From VFKI01 sp033762075 (lineage in GTDB: Bacteria > Pseudomonadota > Gammaproteobacteria > DSM-16500), in assembly GCA_033762075.1 (NCBI GenBank), contig JANRLY010000046.1, forward strand, positions 1 through 34,654: a stretch of DNA of 34,654 nucleotides. The letters are read 5' to 3'. Below the pieces are notes generated by a model. The model saw only the letters and a list, made by a program, of their open reading frames with translations. It had not been told where the DNA came from and searched no databases. This document shows, one piece after another, positions 23,687 through 32,254 of the stretch. Numbering within the stretch: position 1 is the stretch's first letter; each line of letters opens with the position of its first letter. Both the position numbers and the translations under genes were made by a program.

Positions 23687-24109
23687 ATGTTATGGGTCAA
23701 AGCGTTCCATCTTATTTTTATGGTGACATGGTTTAGTGGGTTATTTTATCTACCACGGTTATTTGTTTACCATGCGATGGCAACTGATACGATCAGTCGG
23801 GAGCGTTTTAAGGTGATGGAAGCAAAGCTCTATTACTACATCACGACACCGGGGGCTATTCTAACATTATTTTTTGGTGTTTGGTTGATCAGTTATAACC
23901 CGCAAGGCTATATGCAACCCCTCTGGATGCATCTTAAACTCAGCTGCGTTGCCCTATTGGTCCTTTATCATATCTATCTCGGCATCTTATTGCGCCGTTT
24001 TACAAAGGACCAGAATCATTACAGTCATGTGTTTTATCGTTGGCTCAATGAGCTGCCCACCTTATTTTTATTTGCGATCATTATTTTGGTGGTTGTAAAA
24101 CCTTTTTAA
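23687..24109 (+). CDS. hemJ: Protoporphyrinogen oxidase HemJ
   Basis: 140 residues with four hydrophobic segments. It oxidises protoporphyrinogen IX to protoporphyrin IX at the inner membrane in heme synthesis. The conserved HemJ residues are visible: the histidine of KAFHLIFMVTWFSGLFYLPRL (H8), the arginine in YLPRLFVYH, and the end FYRWLNELP with VVVKPF. GGGAG lies about 10 bases before the ATG at 23687. The gene overlaps the 3' end of hemL by 29 bases, so the two heme genes converge tail to tail. Older annotation calls this UPF0093. Confidence 0.92.
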   Translation: MLWVKAFHLIFMVTWFSGLFYLPRLFVYHAMATDTISRERFKVMEAKLYYYITTPGAILTLFFGVWLISYNPQGYMQPLWMHLKLSCVALLVLYHIYLGILLRRFTKDQNHYSHVFYRWLNELPTLFLFAIIILVVVKPF

Positions 24110-25388
24110 AAACTTCTTCTGCAGCATCAAGTGTTTTTTGAATTTCTGTATCCGTATGCGCAGCAGAAACAAATCCTGCTTCAAAAGCTGACGGTGCAAA
24201 ATAAATTCCGCGATCCAACATCGCATGGAAAAATTGTTGAAATGTTTTCACGTCAGATTGTTTCACTTCAGATAATTTTTGCGGCAGCTTTTCAAGAAAG
24301 AAAAACCCAAACATGCCACCCATCGAAGTGATTTGAAAAGGTATTTGTGAAGCGCGCGCAATTTCTGCCAATCCAGAAACTAATTTTTTCGTTGTTTTTT
24401 CCAGTGTTTCGTAGAATCCCGATTGTTCAGTGAGTGTGAGCGTGGCTAAACCTGCCGCCATCGCCACTGGATTTCCGGATAATGTGCCCGCTTGATACAC
24501 ATTTCCGACAGGTGCCAGATGCTGCATGATTTCTTGACTGCCACCGCATGCACCGACAGGTAATCCACCCCCAATAATTTTTCCGAGTGTGGTTAAATCA
24601 GGTTTGATATTAAATAATGCTTGCGCACCCCCACTCGCCACACGAAAACCTGTCATCACTTCATCAAAAATCAATAACGATTGATAGCGATCACATACAT
24701 CGCGCAATCCCTGCAAGAATCCCACTTGCGGTAAAACGCAATTCATATTGCCGGCGATCGGTTCAACAATAATTGCAGCAATTTCATTGCCATATTTTTC
24801 AAATAAACTGACAACAGAGTTTAAATCATTAAAATCTGCAACCAATGTATCTTGCACAACTGCTTCAGGCACGCCAGCAGAACCGGGCACACCGAGTGTT
24901 AAAACACCCGAACCGGCTTGTACTAACAAAGCATCGACGTGACCGTGATAACAACCAGCAAATTTGATGATTTTATTTCGTTTAGTGTACCCGCGCGCTA
25001 AACGAATCGCTGTCATCGTGGCTTCAGTGCCTGAGCTTACCATTCGCATTTGTTCGAGGGATGGCATATGTTGGCGGATTTTTTCAGCCAAGCGAATTTC
25101 AATCTCAGTCGGCGCACCAAAGCTCAAACCCTTTTCAGCCGCAAAAGTCACCGCACGGACAACTTCCGGATGCGCATGGCCCATGATCATAGGCCCCCAG
25201 GATCCGACGTAATCCACGTATTTTTTATCATTCACATCGAATAAATAAGCGCCTTCTGCGCGACGAATAAAAACCGGCGTCCCCGACACACCTCCAAAGG
25301 CACGAACAGGTGAATTTACCCCGCCAGGAATGATGTGCCGGGCTTCTTCATAGAGTTTGGCTGATAAATCTGTGCGTGTAGAGTGCAT
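24081..25388 (-). CDS. hemL: Glutamate-1-semialdehyde 2,1-aminomutase
   Basis: 435 residues from the ATG at 25388, which has AAGGAG 7 bases upstream. A longer start would add nine residues. It moves the amino group of glutamate-1-semialdehyde to give 5-aminolevulinate, the first committed heme precursor in the C5 pathway. The class III aminotransferase features are IIPGGVNSPVRAFGG near the N-terminus, FDEVMTGFRV at 241-250, and the PLP lysine K270 (TTLGKIIGGGLPVGA). The rubredoxin gene diverges from it across a 95-base gap. The presence of hemL and hemJ together points to a complete heme route. Confidence 0.97.
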   Translation of the reverse strand: MHSTRTDLSAKLYEEARHIIPGGVNSPVRAFGGVSGTPVFIRRAEGAYLFDVNDKKYVDYVGSWGPMIMGHAHPEVVRAVTFAAEKGLSFGAPTEIEIRLAEKIRQHMPSLEQMRMVSSGTEATMTAIRLARGYTKRNKIIKFAGCYHGHVDALLVQAGSGVLTLGVPGSAGVPEAVVQDTLVADFNDLNSVVSLFEKYGNEIAAIIVEPIAGNMNCVLPQVGFLQGLRDVCDRYQSLLIFDEVMTGFRVASGGAQALFNIKPDLTTLGKIIGGGLPVGACGGSQEIMQHLAPVGNVYQAGTLSGNPVAMAAGLATLTLTEQSGFYETLEKTTKKLVSGLAEIARASQIPFQITSMGGMFGFFFLEKLPQKLSEVKQSDVKTFQQFFHAMLDRGIYFAPSAFEAGFVSAAHTDTEIQKTLDAAEEVFKKVLQPPK

Positions 25389-25483
25389 AAGAGGCTCCTT
25401 ACTAAAGGGTCGCAAAGTTTACCCTAAAACCCCTAAAAAGTGCTAATATACCGCCCACAATTAGATTGAAACGAGGAATATCC

Positions 25484-25657
25484 ATGACATTCAAACGCTA
25501 CATGTGCCTACTCTGCGGCCATATTTATGACGAAGAATTAGGCTGGCCCGAAGATGGGATTCAACCAGGTACCCGCTGGGAAGACGTCCCGCTCACTTGG
25601 CAATGCCCAGAATGTGGCGCTGCGAAAGAAGATTTTGAAATGGTTGAGATGGCTTAA
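25484..25657 (+). CDS. rubA: Rubredoxin
   Basis: 57 residues from the ATG at 25484, with GAGG 8 bases upstream; a longer start at 25466 is less likely. It is a small electron carrier with one iron in four cysteines: C8 and C11 (CLLCGHIYD) and C41 and C44 (CPECGAAKEDF). The aromatic core W21 and W32 and the EDG motif are present. In Legionella-like bacteria it often lies near hemL. Its last four bases overlap the antitoxin gene on the other strand. Confidence 0.95.
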   Translation: MTFKRYMCLLCGHIYDEELGWPEDGIQPGTRWEDVPLTWQCPECGAAKEDFEMVEMA

Positions 25658-25968
25658 GCTGCTTTAGATTCAAGATGCACAATCTTTTTGATGCCAGACT
25701 TTCTTAACATATCATTTAAAAATACTTCGACGAAGGCTTCATACGGATAACCCAACGCACGTGCGATTTTAACAGCCATTTCTAAGCTCACGTTCGCTTG
25801 GTTTTTTTCAACCGCATGAATGAATTGACGGGAAACACGCATGCGTTTCGCCAATTCCGTTTGAGATATTTCATCACATTCACGGATATCTCGAACAAAT
25901 GCCCCGAAAGAATGATTCAACACATCCTTGAGTGCTTCTCTTGCAGAGAGAGTTTTCTTAGTAGTCAT
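25654..25968 (-). CDS. XRE-family antitoxin (HigA/HTH-type)
   Basis: 104 residues. The helix-turn-helix spans about residues 33-60 (ISQTELAKRMRVSRQFIHAV, then NVSLEMAVKIARALGYP), the usual XRE layout, and the C-terminal part is helical. The start overlaps the 3' end of the broken HigB/RelE-type toxin gene by 11 bases, so the order is toxin then antitoxin. The gene is intact. The protein probably represses the shared promoter by binding the palindrome at 26254-26267. Because the toxin is disrupted, its remaining role may be only self-regulation or a cross-neutralising function. Confidence 0.85.
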   Translation of the reverse strand: MTTKKTLSAREALKDVLNHSFGAFVRDIRECDEISQTELAKRMRVSRQFIHAVEKNQANVSLEMAVKIARALGYPYEAFVEVFLNDMLRKSGIKKIVHLESKAA

Positions 25969-26234
25969 GGGGTGTCACCTCTTCGATCAATACAAATTCA
26001 ATTTTTTTATGAATAATGCGGTAAATTGCTCTCCATTGCTTATTTAACCGTATAGAACGCTGACCTCGTCGATCACCTTTCAAAGCCTCGTCATGATATC
26101 CAGGTATTTTTTCACTTCATCAAGTCCTCTTTCTTCCACTGCAGCAACCCAAGTGAAAAGTTTTTTCTTGATTGGTAAAGGAACTTTATGCAGTTTTTTC
26201 TTTAGAAAATGGTGATTTCTACAACCTTAATCAC
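25958..26234 (-). pseudogene. HigB/RelE-type toxin gene broken by two single-base frameshifts
   Basis: A GTG at 26234 with GGGAG about 7 bases upstream opens VIKVVEITIF and then hits TAA. Shifting one frame gives KKKLHKVPLPIKKKLFTWVA and on to GLDEVKK. A second shift of the same size, in a run of six A at 26109-26114, gives PGYHDEALKGDRRGQRSIRL, then WRAIYRI and FVLIEEVTPHDY. These three pieces together read as a RelE/ParE-superfamily toxin of about 92 residues (PGYHDE-LKGDRKGQRSIRL is a family hallmark). Each join needs one added base. Two independent lesions make a sequencing error unlikely. The antitoxin start lies inside its last codons. Confidence 0.8.
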
Positions 26235-26253
26235 GAAAATCTCCCTGTTTTAT

Positions 26254-26283
26254 TATGTTACAACATATATCTCTTTCTGTCAA
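26254..26283 (-). promoter_or_regulatory. Promoter and operator of the HigBA-like operon
   Basis: On the minus strand TTGACA (26283-26278) is a perfect -35 and TAACAT (26260-26255) a -10, with 17 bases between. A palindrome TATGTT-AC-AACATA at 26254-26267 covers the -10. That is the arrangement expected if the XRE antitoxin represses its own operon. Confidence 0.65.
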
Positions 26284-26332
26284 TAATTTTAATTGACATC
26301 CGGCATTGATAAGTTCGAATTTGAAATAAGAG

Positions 26333-26839
26333 CTAAAAGTAAGGAATCACACCACACGCTATCCGCACTTTACTGCCAGGATGTTTCAGTGCATCTTCTG
26401 AGTAATCATCGCCACCCGCATGGATCATCAAAGAATGCCCTGTAATTGAAGCCAATTTCAATCGCGGGGCAAGCACTGGCAGCGTCGCACGACCATTGCG
26501 GTCAACGATCAACACCGGCAAATCCCCCAAATGACCATTACCGCGATAGGGACCGCGATGCACACCCGTCCCAACAGGATCTAAATGGGAGCCTGCTGCT
26601 TTAGCGTAGTTAGCACAGGAAGGAAAAGCATGCACATGAAATCCATGCACCCCCGGCGGCAATCCATATAAATGCGGGGTAAATAAAACCCCATAAATCG
26701 TATCTTCGGCTTTCACACGGCCGATTAATTTACCGTGCCCATTGGCATTGACCCAGCGCATTGGGATAGAAATCGCTAAGCAAGCAGTTGCAAAAAACAT
26801 AGCAAGGATTGTTAAGCTGAAGATAAAAAGGTTTCTCAT
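26333..26839 (-). CDS. sodC: Periplasmic Cu,Zn superoxide dismutase
   Basis: 168 residues from the ATG at 26839; a start three codons upstream is possible. It converts superoxide to peroxide and oxygen in the periplasm, often a defence against host oxidative bursts. A signal peptide (MRNLFIFSLTILAMFFATAC, then LA) leads. The metal ligands are H68 and H70 (FHVHAF), H85 (GSHLDP), H94 (GVHRGPY), H103 and D106 (GHLGDLP) and H140 (MIHAGGDDY). C75 and C162 would form the intrasubunit disulfide. The gene stands alone on this strand. Confidence 0.94.
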   Translation of the reverse strand: MRNLFIFSLTILAMFFATACLAISIPMRWVNANGHGKLIGRVKAEDTIYGVLFTPHLYGLPPGVHGFHVHAFPSCANYAKAAGSHLDPVGTGVHRGPYRGNGHLGDLPVLIVDRNGRATLPVLAPRLKLASITGHSLMIHAGGDDYSEDALKHPGSKVRIACGVIPYF

Positions 26840-26921
26840 GTTCATACCTCTCACACATAAACTTTAAGTTTTATAGCATCTCATCTTGCATCGATCTTTA
26901 AACGTCTTCAGAGGACACCCC

Positions 26922-27197
26922 TCACAAGACAGCAAACCGCTCGAAATCTTGCCATGGTAAATCTTCACGTATCACTTCAGATACATTCGCTAAAGGCGGC
27001 CCTTTTTTAAGCCATGCGCATAATTGTTCGATTTTTTCGCGCTCACCGCAAGCCAACACTTCGACGCGACCATCGGGTAAATTACGTGCCCAGCCTGTTA
27101 CACCAAGACGTTTTGCTTCATCCTGTGTCCCAGCGCGAAACCAAACCCCTTGAACCTTGCCTGCCACGTAACAACGGACGCAAACTTTCTCTTGCAT
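26922..27197 (-). CDS. acyP: Acylphosphatase
   Basis: 91 residues, the normal length. It hydrolyses acylphosphates such as acetyl phosphate and carbamoyl phosphate. The signature is VQGVWFRAGTQDEAKRLGVT, with the catalytic arginine R21 and then N39 (WARNLPDGRVEV), the asparagine that positions water. The gene diverges from lpxL with 64 bases between the starts. Confidence 0.95.
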   Translation of the reverse strand: MQEKVCVRCYVAGKVQGVWFRAGTQDEAKRLGVTGWARNLPDGRVEVLACGEREKIEQLCAWLKKGPPLANVSEVIREDLPWQDFERFAVL

Positions 27198-27261
27198 AGC
27201 AATCTATACCTCAAAACGGTTATCATATGCCACAATTCAGCTTATAAACCAGAATACCCCA

Positions 27262-28173
27262 ATGACCTTTAAAGAAAAACTCGCTTTAGCCAATCCACTC
27301 TACTGGCCTGCCTGGGCCATCATTGCCTTATTGTGGTTCATTATCCACTTACCCGAACGATGGCAAATGTCGATAGGACACGGCATTGGGCGCCTTTTAT
27401 TCTTACTGGGCGGGAAATTAAAAAAAACCACTTATACCAACATTCAATTATGTTTTCCGACGTTATCAAAATCAGAACAAGATGCACTTATCAAAAATAA
27501 TTTTTCTTCCATGGGTATTGGTATTATCGAAGCAGCCAGAGCCTGGTGGCTGCCTGAAAAAAAATTGCGTCCACAATTTGTCATTGATGGATTGGAATAT
27601 GCCGAACAAGCTTTCACACAAGGCAAAGGGATTATATTAATCAGCCCACATTTCACCAGCTTAGAATTAGTCGGACGATTACTCAGCATGCAGTATGATT
27701 TTGCAGTGATGTATCAACCACATAAAAAAGCTATTTTAGCTTTTATTCAAGAAAAATTTAGATCAAGACATTACAGTGCATCGATTCCGAATCATCGTTT
27801 ACGCGAATTATTACGTGTACTCGAAAAAAATATGGCCGTCTGGTATGCCTATGATGTGGATGGTGGTAAAAAACGCAGTGTTTTTGCGCCTTTTTTTGGG
27901 ATTCCCACCTCCTCCCTCACCTCAGTGTCACGTCTCGCTAAAATGAGTGGCGCCGCCGTGATGCCTATTTATTTTTATCGTGAAGAAAATGCTTTTCGTT
28001 ATCGCGTTGTACTGTCGCCCCCCTTAGAGAATTTTCCTTCGATGGATGATGAAAAAGATGCAACACAGTTAAATGCCCTGCTCGAAACCGGCATTCGCAA
28101 AAAACCCGAACAATACGTGTGGCAATATAAACGCTTCAAAACTCGCCCAGCAGGCGAGAAACGACTTTACTAA
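27262..28173 (+). CDS. LpxL/HtrB-family lipid A acyltransferase
   Basis: 303 residues. It transfers an acyl chain from acyl-ACP to lipid A in the inner membrane. One N-terminal hydrophobic helix (around residues 17-30) is followed by the acyltransferase fold with the HX4E motif as H130 and E135 (SPHFTSLE) and the later conserved segments (VWYAYDVDGGKKRSVFAPFFG). The length is typical. I cannot separate LpxL from LpxM/LpxP by sequence reading alone, so I leave the gene symbol blank. The downstream effector-like gene starts 14 bases after its stop, on the same strand. Confidence 0.9.
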   Translation: MTFKEKLALANPLYWPAWAIIALLWFIIHLPERWQMSIGHGIGRLLFLLGGKLKKTTYTNIQLCFPTLSKSEQDALIKNNFSSMGIGIIEAARAWWLPEKKLRPQFVIDGLEYAEQAFTQGKGIILISPHFTSLELVGRLLSMQYDFAVMYQPHKKAILAFIQEKFRSRHYSASIPNHRLRELLRVLEKNMAVWYAYDVDGGKKRSVFAPFFGIPTSSLTSVSRLAKMSGAAVMPIYFYREENAFRYRVVLSPPLENFPSMDDEKDATQLNALLETGIRKKPEQYVWQYKRFKTRPAGEKRLY

Positions 28174-28187
28174 CGAGGTAATCTTAA

Positions 28188-29639
28188 TTGGGCAGCACAT
28201 ATTCAACACAGGTGACTGATGAAATCTCAGCCCCGATAGACTTAAAAAATGATGGATTCCCTAATAAAAAATCTTTTGCTGTATTTAATGCCATTCAAAA
28301 TTTAATCGCAGGCAAAGGGACATTAGATGATTTACTGCAATCCATACAAACCAATCCAGCGTCACTCGAAAAAATAGCAGATATTGACAATATTACCGGC
28401 CCTGAAGAGCGTGGAATCTGGGGTTCTCTCGCCAGAACATTCATTGCACGAAATATAACACCCGTCCAATATGCTTTTTTGACTGGTAGAGAAGATGCTT
28501 TTGCTTTATTGCTGGTAGCCGGCGCTAAAATTGATGAGCCGTTTTTCTACCAATGCACATCCATGAACCCGAAACCCAATGAAGAATCCAAAACAACAGC
28601 CACTTTGTATGAATTAATGTATCGACGAGAAAATGATTGGAGCACTAATAAATGTGTTGTACTTTCTATGCTCCCACTATCTACCAGACACGCTTTTTTA
28701 ATTGCATTATTGCAAAGAGGCGACGCCCGTGCTTTAGATTTTATGACACATAAGATCAAGAATTCTCATAAACTCAAAGCAGCATGGCTGGATGACCATA
28801 TACCTGGATGGCGCAACGATCCAAATCTTTTAGAGTCTTATGATTTCTTTGATAGTGATTCAGCCAAATTTATGTGTAATTGGATTCCATCAATTGATCA
28901 TCTCAAAGAACAGCTAGGCACTTTTCCAGCAAACCAAAAAATGAAGGGACAAACAATTGCCCTTTCTCTCGAATTTTCCGATATGCAGGATGCTATTAAA
29001 CAATGGGTTAACCCTTACGTACTTTTTACTGAAGAAGCTAGCGATTATTTACTCCCGCGATTCAAGGCACTATGTGATCTTTTTGATGAATTACATGAAA
29101 ATTCAAGTGTAGATTTAGATGACGATACCTATCAGCAAATCATTTTACAGAAAACGGTCAATACCTATCGTCACTTTGATAGAAACAAGAAAAAAGAAAA
29201 TTATCTTGGGGAAATACGCTCCAGAGTTAACTATTCTTGTCATCATCTTTTCAGTGGAGAAGGCAACCCAACCCCTAGAAAATTAGCCATCACTATTTTA
29301 TCAATGCTTCCAGGATTTTTGAAAATCTCAGATCATTCTGTTCCTCATTGTGAAGCAGTGCTAGAGCTTGCCAGAGATCAAACTCAAACATATGCGAAAG
29401 TTTTAAAGGATAGCAAGCTAGAAGAAGCAGCAAATCAAATGACACACATGTTGAGCACTCCAGAAAATCTAACAGATGAGGCGGTTAGTTCAATTATCAT
29501 GAAAACAGTTTCATCTCTCAAAAGTGTTAATTTTGCTAATGCACCTTATGGGATGTACGGCAAAAGCAACGACAACAAAGACCAGCCGCCGAGAGATGAG
29601 CACAAAGAAAAACAAAACAGTTTGTCTGTGGGACAATAA
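28188..29639 (+). CDS. Unknown effector-like protein with a possible N-myristoylation signal
   Basis: 483 residues, with a TTG start at 28188. An in-frame TAA lies immediately upstream and GAGG is about 9 bases upstream, so TTG is the most upstream possible start. The protein then begins MGSTYSTQ, which fits the eukaryotic N-myristoylation pattern (G2, small residues at 3-4, S6). Residues 85-115 contain an ankyrin-like helical pair (TPVQYAFLTGREDAFALLLV, then AGAKIDEP). The remainder is helical and unrecognised, and the last 30 residues are hydrophilic and disordered in character (KDQPPRDEHKEKQ). No signal peptide or membrane segment is seen. It lies 14 bases after lpxL. A role in a host cell is inference. 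Confidence 0.65.
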   Translation: MGSTYSTQVTDEISAPIDLKNDGFPNKKSFAVFNAIQNLIAGKGTLDDLLQSIQTNPASLEKIADIDNITGPEERGIWGSLARTFIARNITPVQYAFLTGREDAFALLLVAGAKIDEPFFYQCTSMNPKPNEESKTTATLYELMYRRENDWSTNKCVVLSMLPLSTRHAFLIALLQRGDARALDFMTHKIKNSHKLKAAWLDDHIPGWRNDPNLLESYDFFDSDSAKFMCNWIPSIDHLKEQLGTFPANQKMKGQTIALSLEFSDMQDAIKQWVNPYVLFTEEASDYLLPRFKALCDLFDELHENSSVDLDDDTYQQIILQKTVNTYRHFDRNKKKENYLGEIRSRVNYSCHHLFSGEGNPTPRKLAITILSMLPGFLKISDHSVPHCEAVLELARDQTQTYAKVLKDSKLEEAANQMTHMLSTPENLTDEAVSSIIMKTVSSLKSVNFANAPYGMYGKSNDNKDQPPRDEHKEKQNSLSVGQ

Positions 29640-29719
29640 ATTAACTCTGCCGAGGCGGGAAGTGCTCTACCAACCTGTAATTATGCTAAAATGCCGCCAA
29701 ATTAATGGGTAATGAATTC

Positions 29720-31168
29720 ATGACAATGCAACACCTCACAAAACTACCTGATTTCAGCAAAGCCGCGGTATTAGTGGCTGGCGATATCATGCTAGACCGT
29801 TATTGGTTTGGTGAAACGAACCGCATTTCGCCTGAAGCTCCAGTCCCTGTCGTCAGTATTCGGCAAACAGAGGCTCGCCCTGGCGGTGCAGGTAATGTCG
29901 CATTGAATATTGCTGCCCTGGGCGCACAAACCACCTTAATTGGCATGGCAGGCAAAGATGAAGCCGGCCAAATCCTCAGAGACCAACTCACACGCGCGCA
30001 TGTCACACACGATATTCAATCTTTTCCCAATATCCCTACGATCACCAAATTACGTATTATCAGTCGCCACCAACAACTTATCCGCATGGATTTCGAAGAA
30101 ACCTTCAATGCTTTAGATTCCACTTCTTTCATTGAAGCCTTCAAAAAAGCCCTGGCAAATACGCAAGTCGTCATTTTATCTGATTACGCGAAAGGCAGCC
30201 TGGTGGTTGCGCAGCAATTCATTCAATTGGCTAAACAAGCCGGCAAACGCATTTTAGTCGACCCCAAAAGCCTCGACTTTAATTTATATCGCGGCGCTGA
30301 TGTAATTACACCCAACCTCAGAGAATTCGAAGCTATTGTCGGCGCATGCCAACACGAAACTGACATCATGACAAAAGCACAAAATCTTTTAACGCAACAC
30401 GATATTGGCGCTCTGTTACTGACGCGTGGCGAGCGCGGCATGACACTGATCACTCGTGGCAACACCGAAGAAATTCATTTCCCAGCGCATGCACGCGAAG
30501 TTTTTGATGTAACAGGCGCAGGCGACACAGTCATTGCAGTATTGGGCGCTGCTCTCGCTGCAGGAACATCTCTGCCAGAAGCAATGGCACTCGCTAATCA
30601 AGCCGCTGGTATTGTCGTCGGCAAATTAGGCGCTGCCACTGTCACACGTGCAGAACTAGAAGCCTCATTAAAAAATACCCACACCATACAAGGCGGTGTC
30701 CTCGACGAAAACCAACTCGAGCTTTCTATCAGTAAAGCACGCTTAAATGGCGAACGTATTGTATTCACGAATGGCTGCTTCGATATCTTACACGCAGGCC
30801 ATGTCACATATTTGCAACAAGCTCGACAACTCGGCGATCGACTCGTTGTCGCGATTAATGATGATGCTTCTGTGAAACGATTAAAAGGCGCCTCACGCCC
30901 TATTAATTCCGTCGAACAACGCATGGCAGTGCTCGCAAGCTTAGGCGTTGTAGATTGGGTGACATCTTTTTCAGATGACACCCCTGAGCGCTTACTTCAT
31001 AAAATTAAACCTGACATCTTAGTCAAAGGCGGAGATTACACACCTGATGGTGTCATTGGCGCAGCTATTGTCCGTGCTTATGGTGGCGATGTCCGTGTTT
31101 TAGGCTGTGTTCGCAATCTTTCTACGTCAGCGATCATTGATCGCGTTATTCAACAGCAACAAACATAA
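29720..31168 (+). CDS. hldE: Bifunctional heptose-7-phosphate kinase / heptose-1-phosphate adenylyltransferase
   Basis: 482 residues from the ATG at 29720; starts at 29705 or 29726 are also possible, and no strong Shine-Dalgarno decides. The enzyme makes ADP-heptose for the inner core of LPS. The N-terminal PfkB-type kinase domain shows GDIMLDRYWFG, RPGGAGNVALN and GAGD at 266-269. The C-terminal nucleotidyltransferase shows the HAGH motif at 358-361 (FTNGCFDILHAGHV). Both activities are complete, matching E. coli HldE in length (477). It is followed after 10 bases by gmk. Confidence 0.96.
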   Translation: MTMQHLTKLPDFSKAAVLVAGDIMLDRYWFGETNRISPEAPVPVVSIRQTEARPGGAGNVALNIAALGAQTTLIGMAGKDEAGQILRDQLTRAHVTHDIQSFPNIPTITKLRIISRHQQLIRMDFEETFNALDSTSFIEAFKKALANTQVVILSDYAKGSLVVAQQFIQLAKQAGKRILVDPKSLDFNLYRGADVITPNLREFEAIVGACQHETDIMTKAQNLLTQHDIGALLLTRGERGMTLITRGNTEEIHFPAHAREVFDVTGAGDTVIAVLGAALAAGTSLPEAMALANQAAGIVVGKLGAATVTRAELEASLKNTHTIQGGVLDENQLELSISKARLNGERIVFTNGCFDILHAGHVTYLQQARQLGDRLVVAINDDASVKRLKGASRPINSVEQRMAVLASLGVVDWVTSFSDDTPERLLHKIKPDILVKGGDYTPDGVIGAAIVRAYGGDVRVLGCVRNLSTSAIIDRVIQQQQT

Positions 31169-31178
31169 GGATACCTTT

Positions 31179-31796
31179 ATGCCGCATCACCCTGGAGAAC
31201 TTTTTGTCATTTCTGCCCCATCAGGTGCAGGCAAAACTTCTCTGGTGACAGCGTTGACATATGCCGTGTCTGATCTCACGATTTCTATTTCACACACCAC
31301 GCGCGCACCACGTCCAGGTGAAATTAATGGCGTGAATTATTGGTTCATCGATGATAAACAATTTCGCGCGATGATTGCAGAGAATAAATTCCTTGAATAC
31401 GCAACGGTTTTTGGCAATTTATATGGGACGTCTCGTCAATGGGTTGAAGAAACTCTTGCAACAGGTAAAGATGTCATCCTCGAAATTGACTGGCAAGGTT
31501 GTCAAAAAATTCATGCCCTCTTTCCTGAATGCACCAGTATTTTTATTGTGCCACCCTCCCCTGAAGTCTTGGCAGCCCGTTTAACTGAGCGCAAACAAGA
31601 TTCCATCGAAATCATCCAACAACGTCTTGCTGATGTGAAAGAAACATTCGCTCATCTCAACGAATATCATTATGTCGTTTTAAATGATGACTTTGAAGAT
31701 GCTGTCAATGAGCTCGCAGCAATTGTTCAAGCAAAACGTTTAACCCGTGAGCGACAACTGAAAACACTCAGGCCCTTGCTTGAGAAATTTGTATAA
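31179..31796 (+). CDS. gmk: Guanylate kinase
   Basis: 205 residues from the ATG at 31179, with AAGGA 7 bases upstream. It converts GMP to GDP with ATP. The P-loop is SGAGKT (15-20), followed by the GMP-binding region (HTTRAPRPGEINGVNYWFI) and LEIDWQGCQKI. The length and order match the family. It opens the gmk-rpoZ-spoT cluster, which ties GTP supply to (p)ppGpp metabolism. Confidence 0.96.
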   Translation: MPHHPGELFVISAPSGAGKTSLVTALTYAVSDLTISISHTTRAPRPGEINGVNYWFIDDKQFRAMIAENKFLEYATVFGNLYGTSRQWVEETLATGKDVILEIDWQGCQKIHALFPECTSIFIVPPSPEVLAARLTERKQDSIEIIQQRLADVKETFAHLNEYHYVVLNDDFEDAVNELAAIVQAKRLTRERQLKTLRPLLEKFV

Positions 31797-31859
31797 ATGT
31801 CTCCGCTCAGCTAGAATAGCCGGCTTCCTAATTTTTTTATAATTCTATTGAGGTACTCC

Positions 31860-32240
31860 ATGGCACGCGTCACTGTTGAAGACTGTCTCGAGCACGTCGC
31901 CAATCGTTTTGAACTCGTCATTGTCGCCGCTAAAAGAGCGCGACAACTCATGCGCGGCAGCGTTGATCCTACTGTTCCGTGGGAAAATGATAAAGCAACC
32001 GTCGTCGCTTTACGCGAAATCGCGACGGGTCATACAGATTTTAGTGATGCGCATGAAGCACACGACATGATCATTCCTGATCATGCCCCGCCTGCGCCTG
32101 CTCCGACTATGGCCGCTCCCACAGAAGCTCCTACTGAGGTTTCTACCGAAGCTCCTACTGAAGCACCTTCAGAAAGCCAAGAAGCGCCTTTAGCGCCACC
32201 GACCACTGAAAGTACGACAGAGCAAGACTCAGCGGAGTAA
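31860..32240 (+). CDS. rpoZ: RNA polymerase omega subunit with a Pro/Thr/Glu-rich tail
   Basis: 126 residues from the ATG at 31860, with GAGG 6 bases upstream. The first 70 residues are a normal omega subunit (MARVTVEDCLEHVANRFELV, then AAKRARQL and NDKATVVALREIA). E. coli omega has 91 residues, so the last 50 or so form an unusual tail (APPAPAPTMAAPTEAPTEVS, then TEAPTEAPSES) rich in P, T, E and A with a four-residue APTE-like repeat. The core supports assembly of RNA polymerase and, with DksA, ppGpp binding in gammaproteobacteria. The tail is probably disordered. It lies 63 bases after gmk. Confidence 0.95.
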   Translation: MARVTVEDCLEHVANRFELVIVAAKRARQLMRGSVDPTVPWENDKATVVALREIATGHTDFSDAHEAHDMIIPDHAPPAPAPTMAAPTEAPTEVSTEAPTEAPSESQEAPLAPPTTESTTEQDSAE

Positions 32241-32254
32241 TGACAAAAAAGAAG

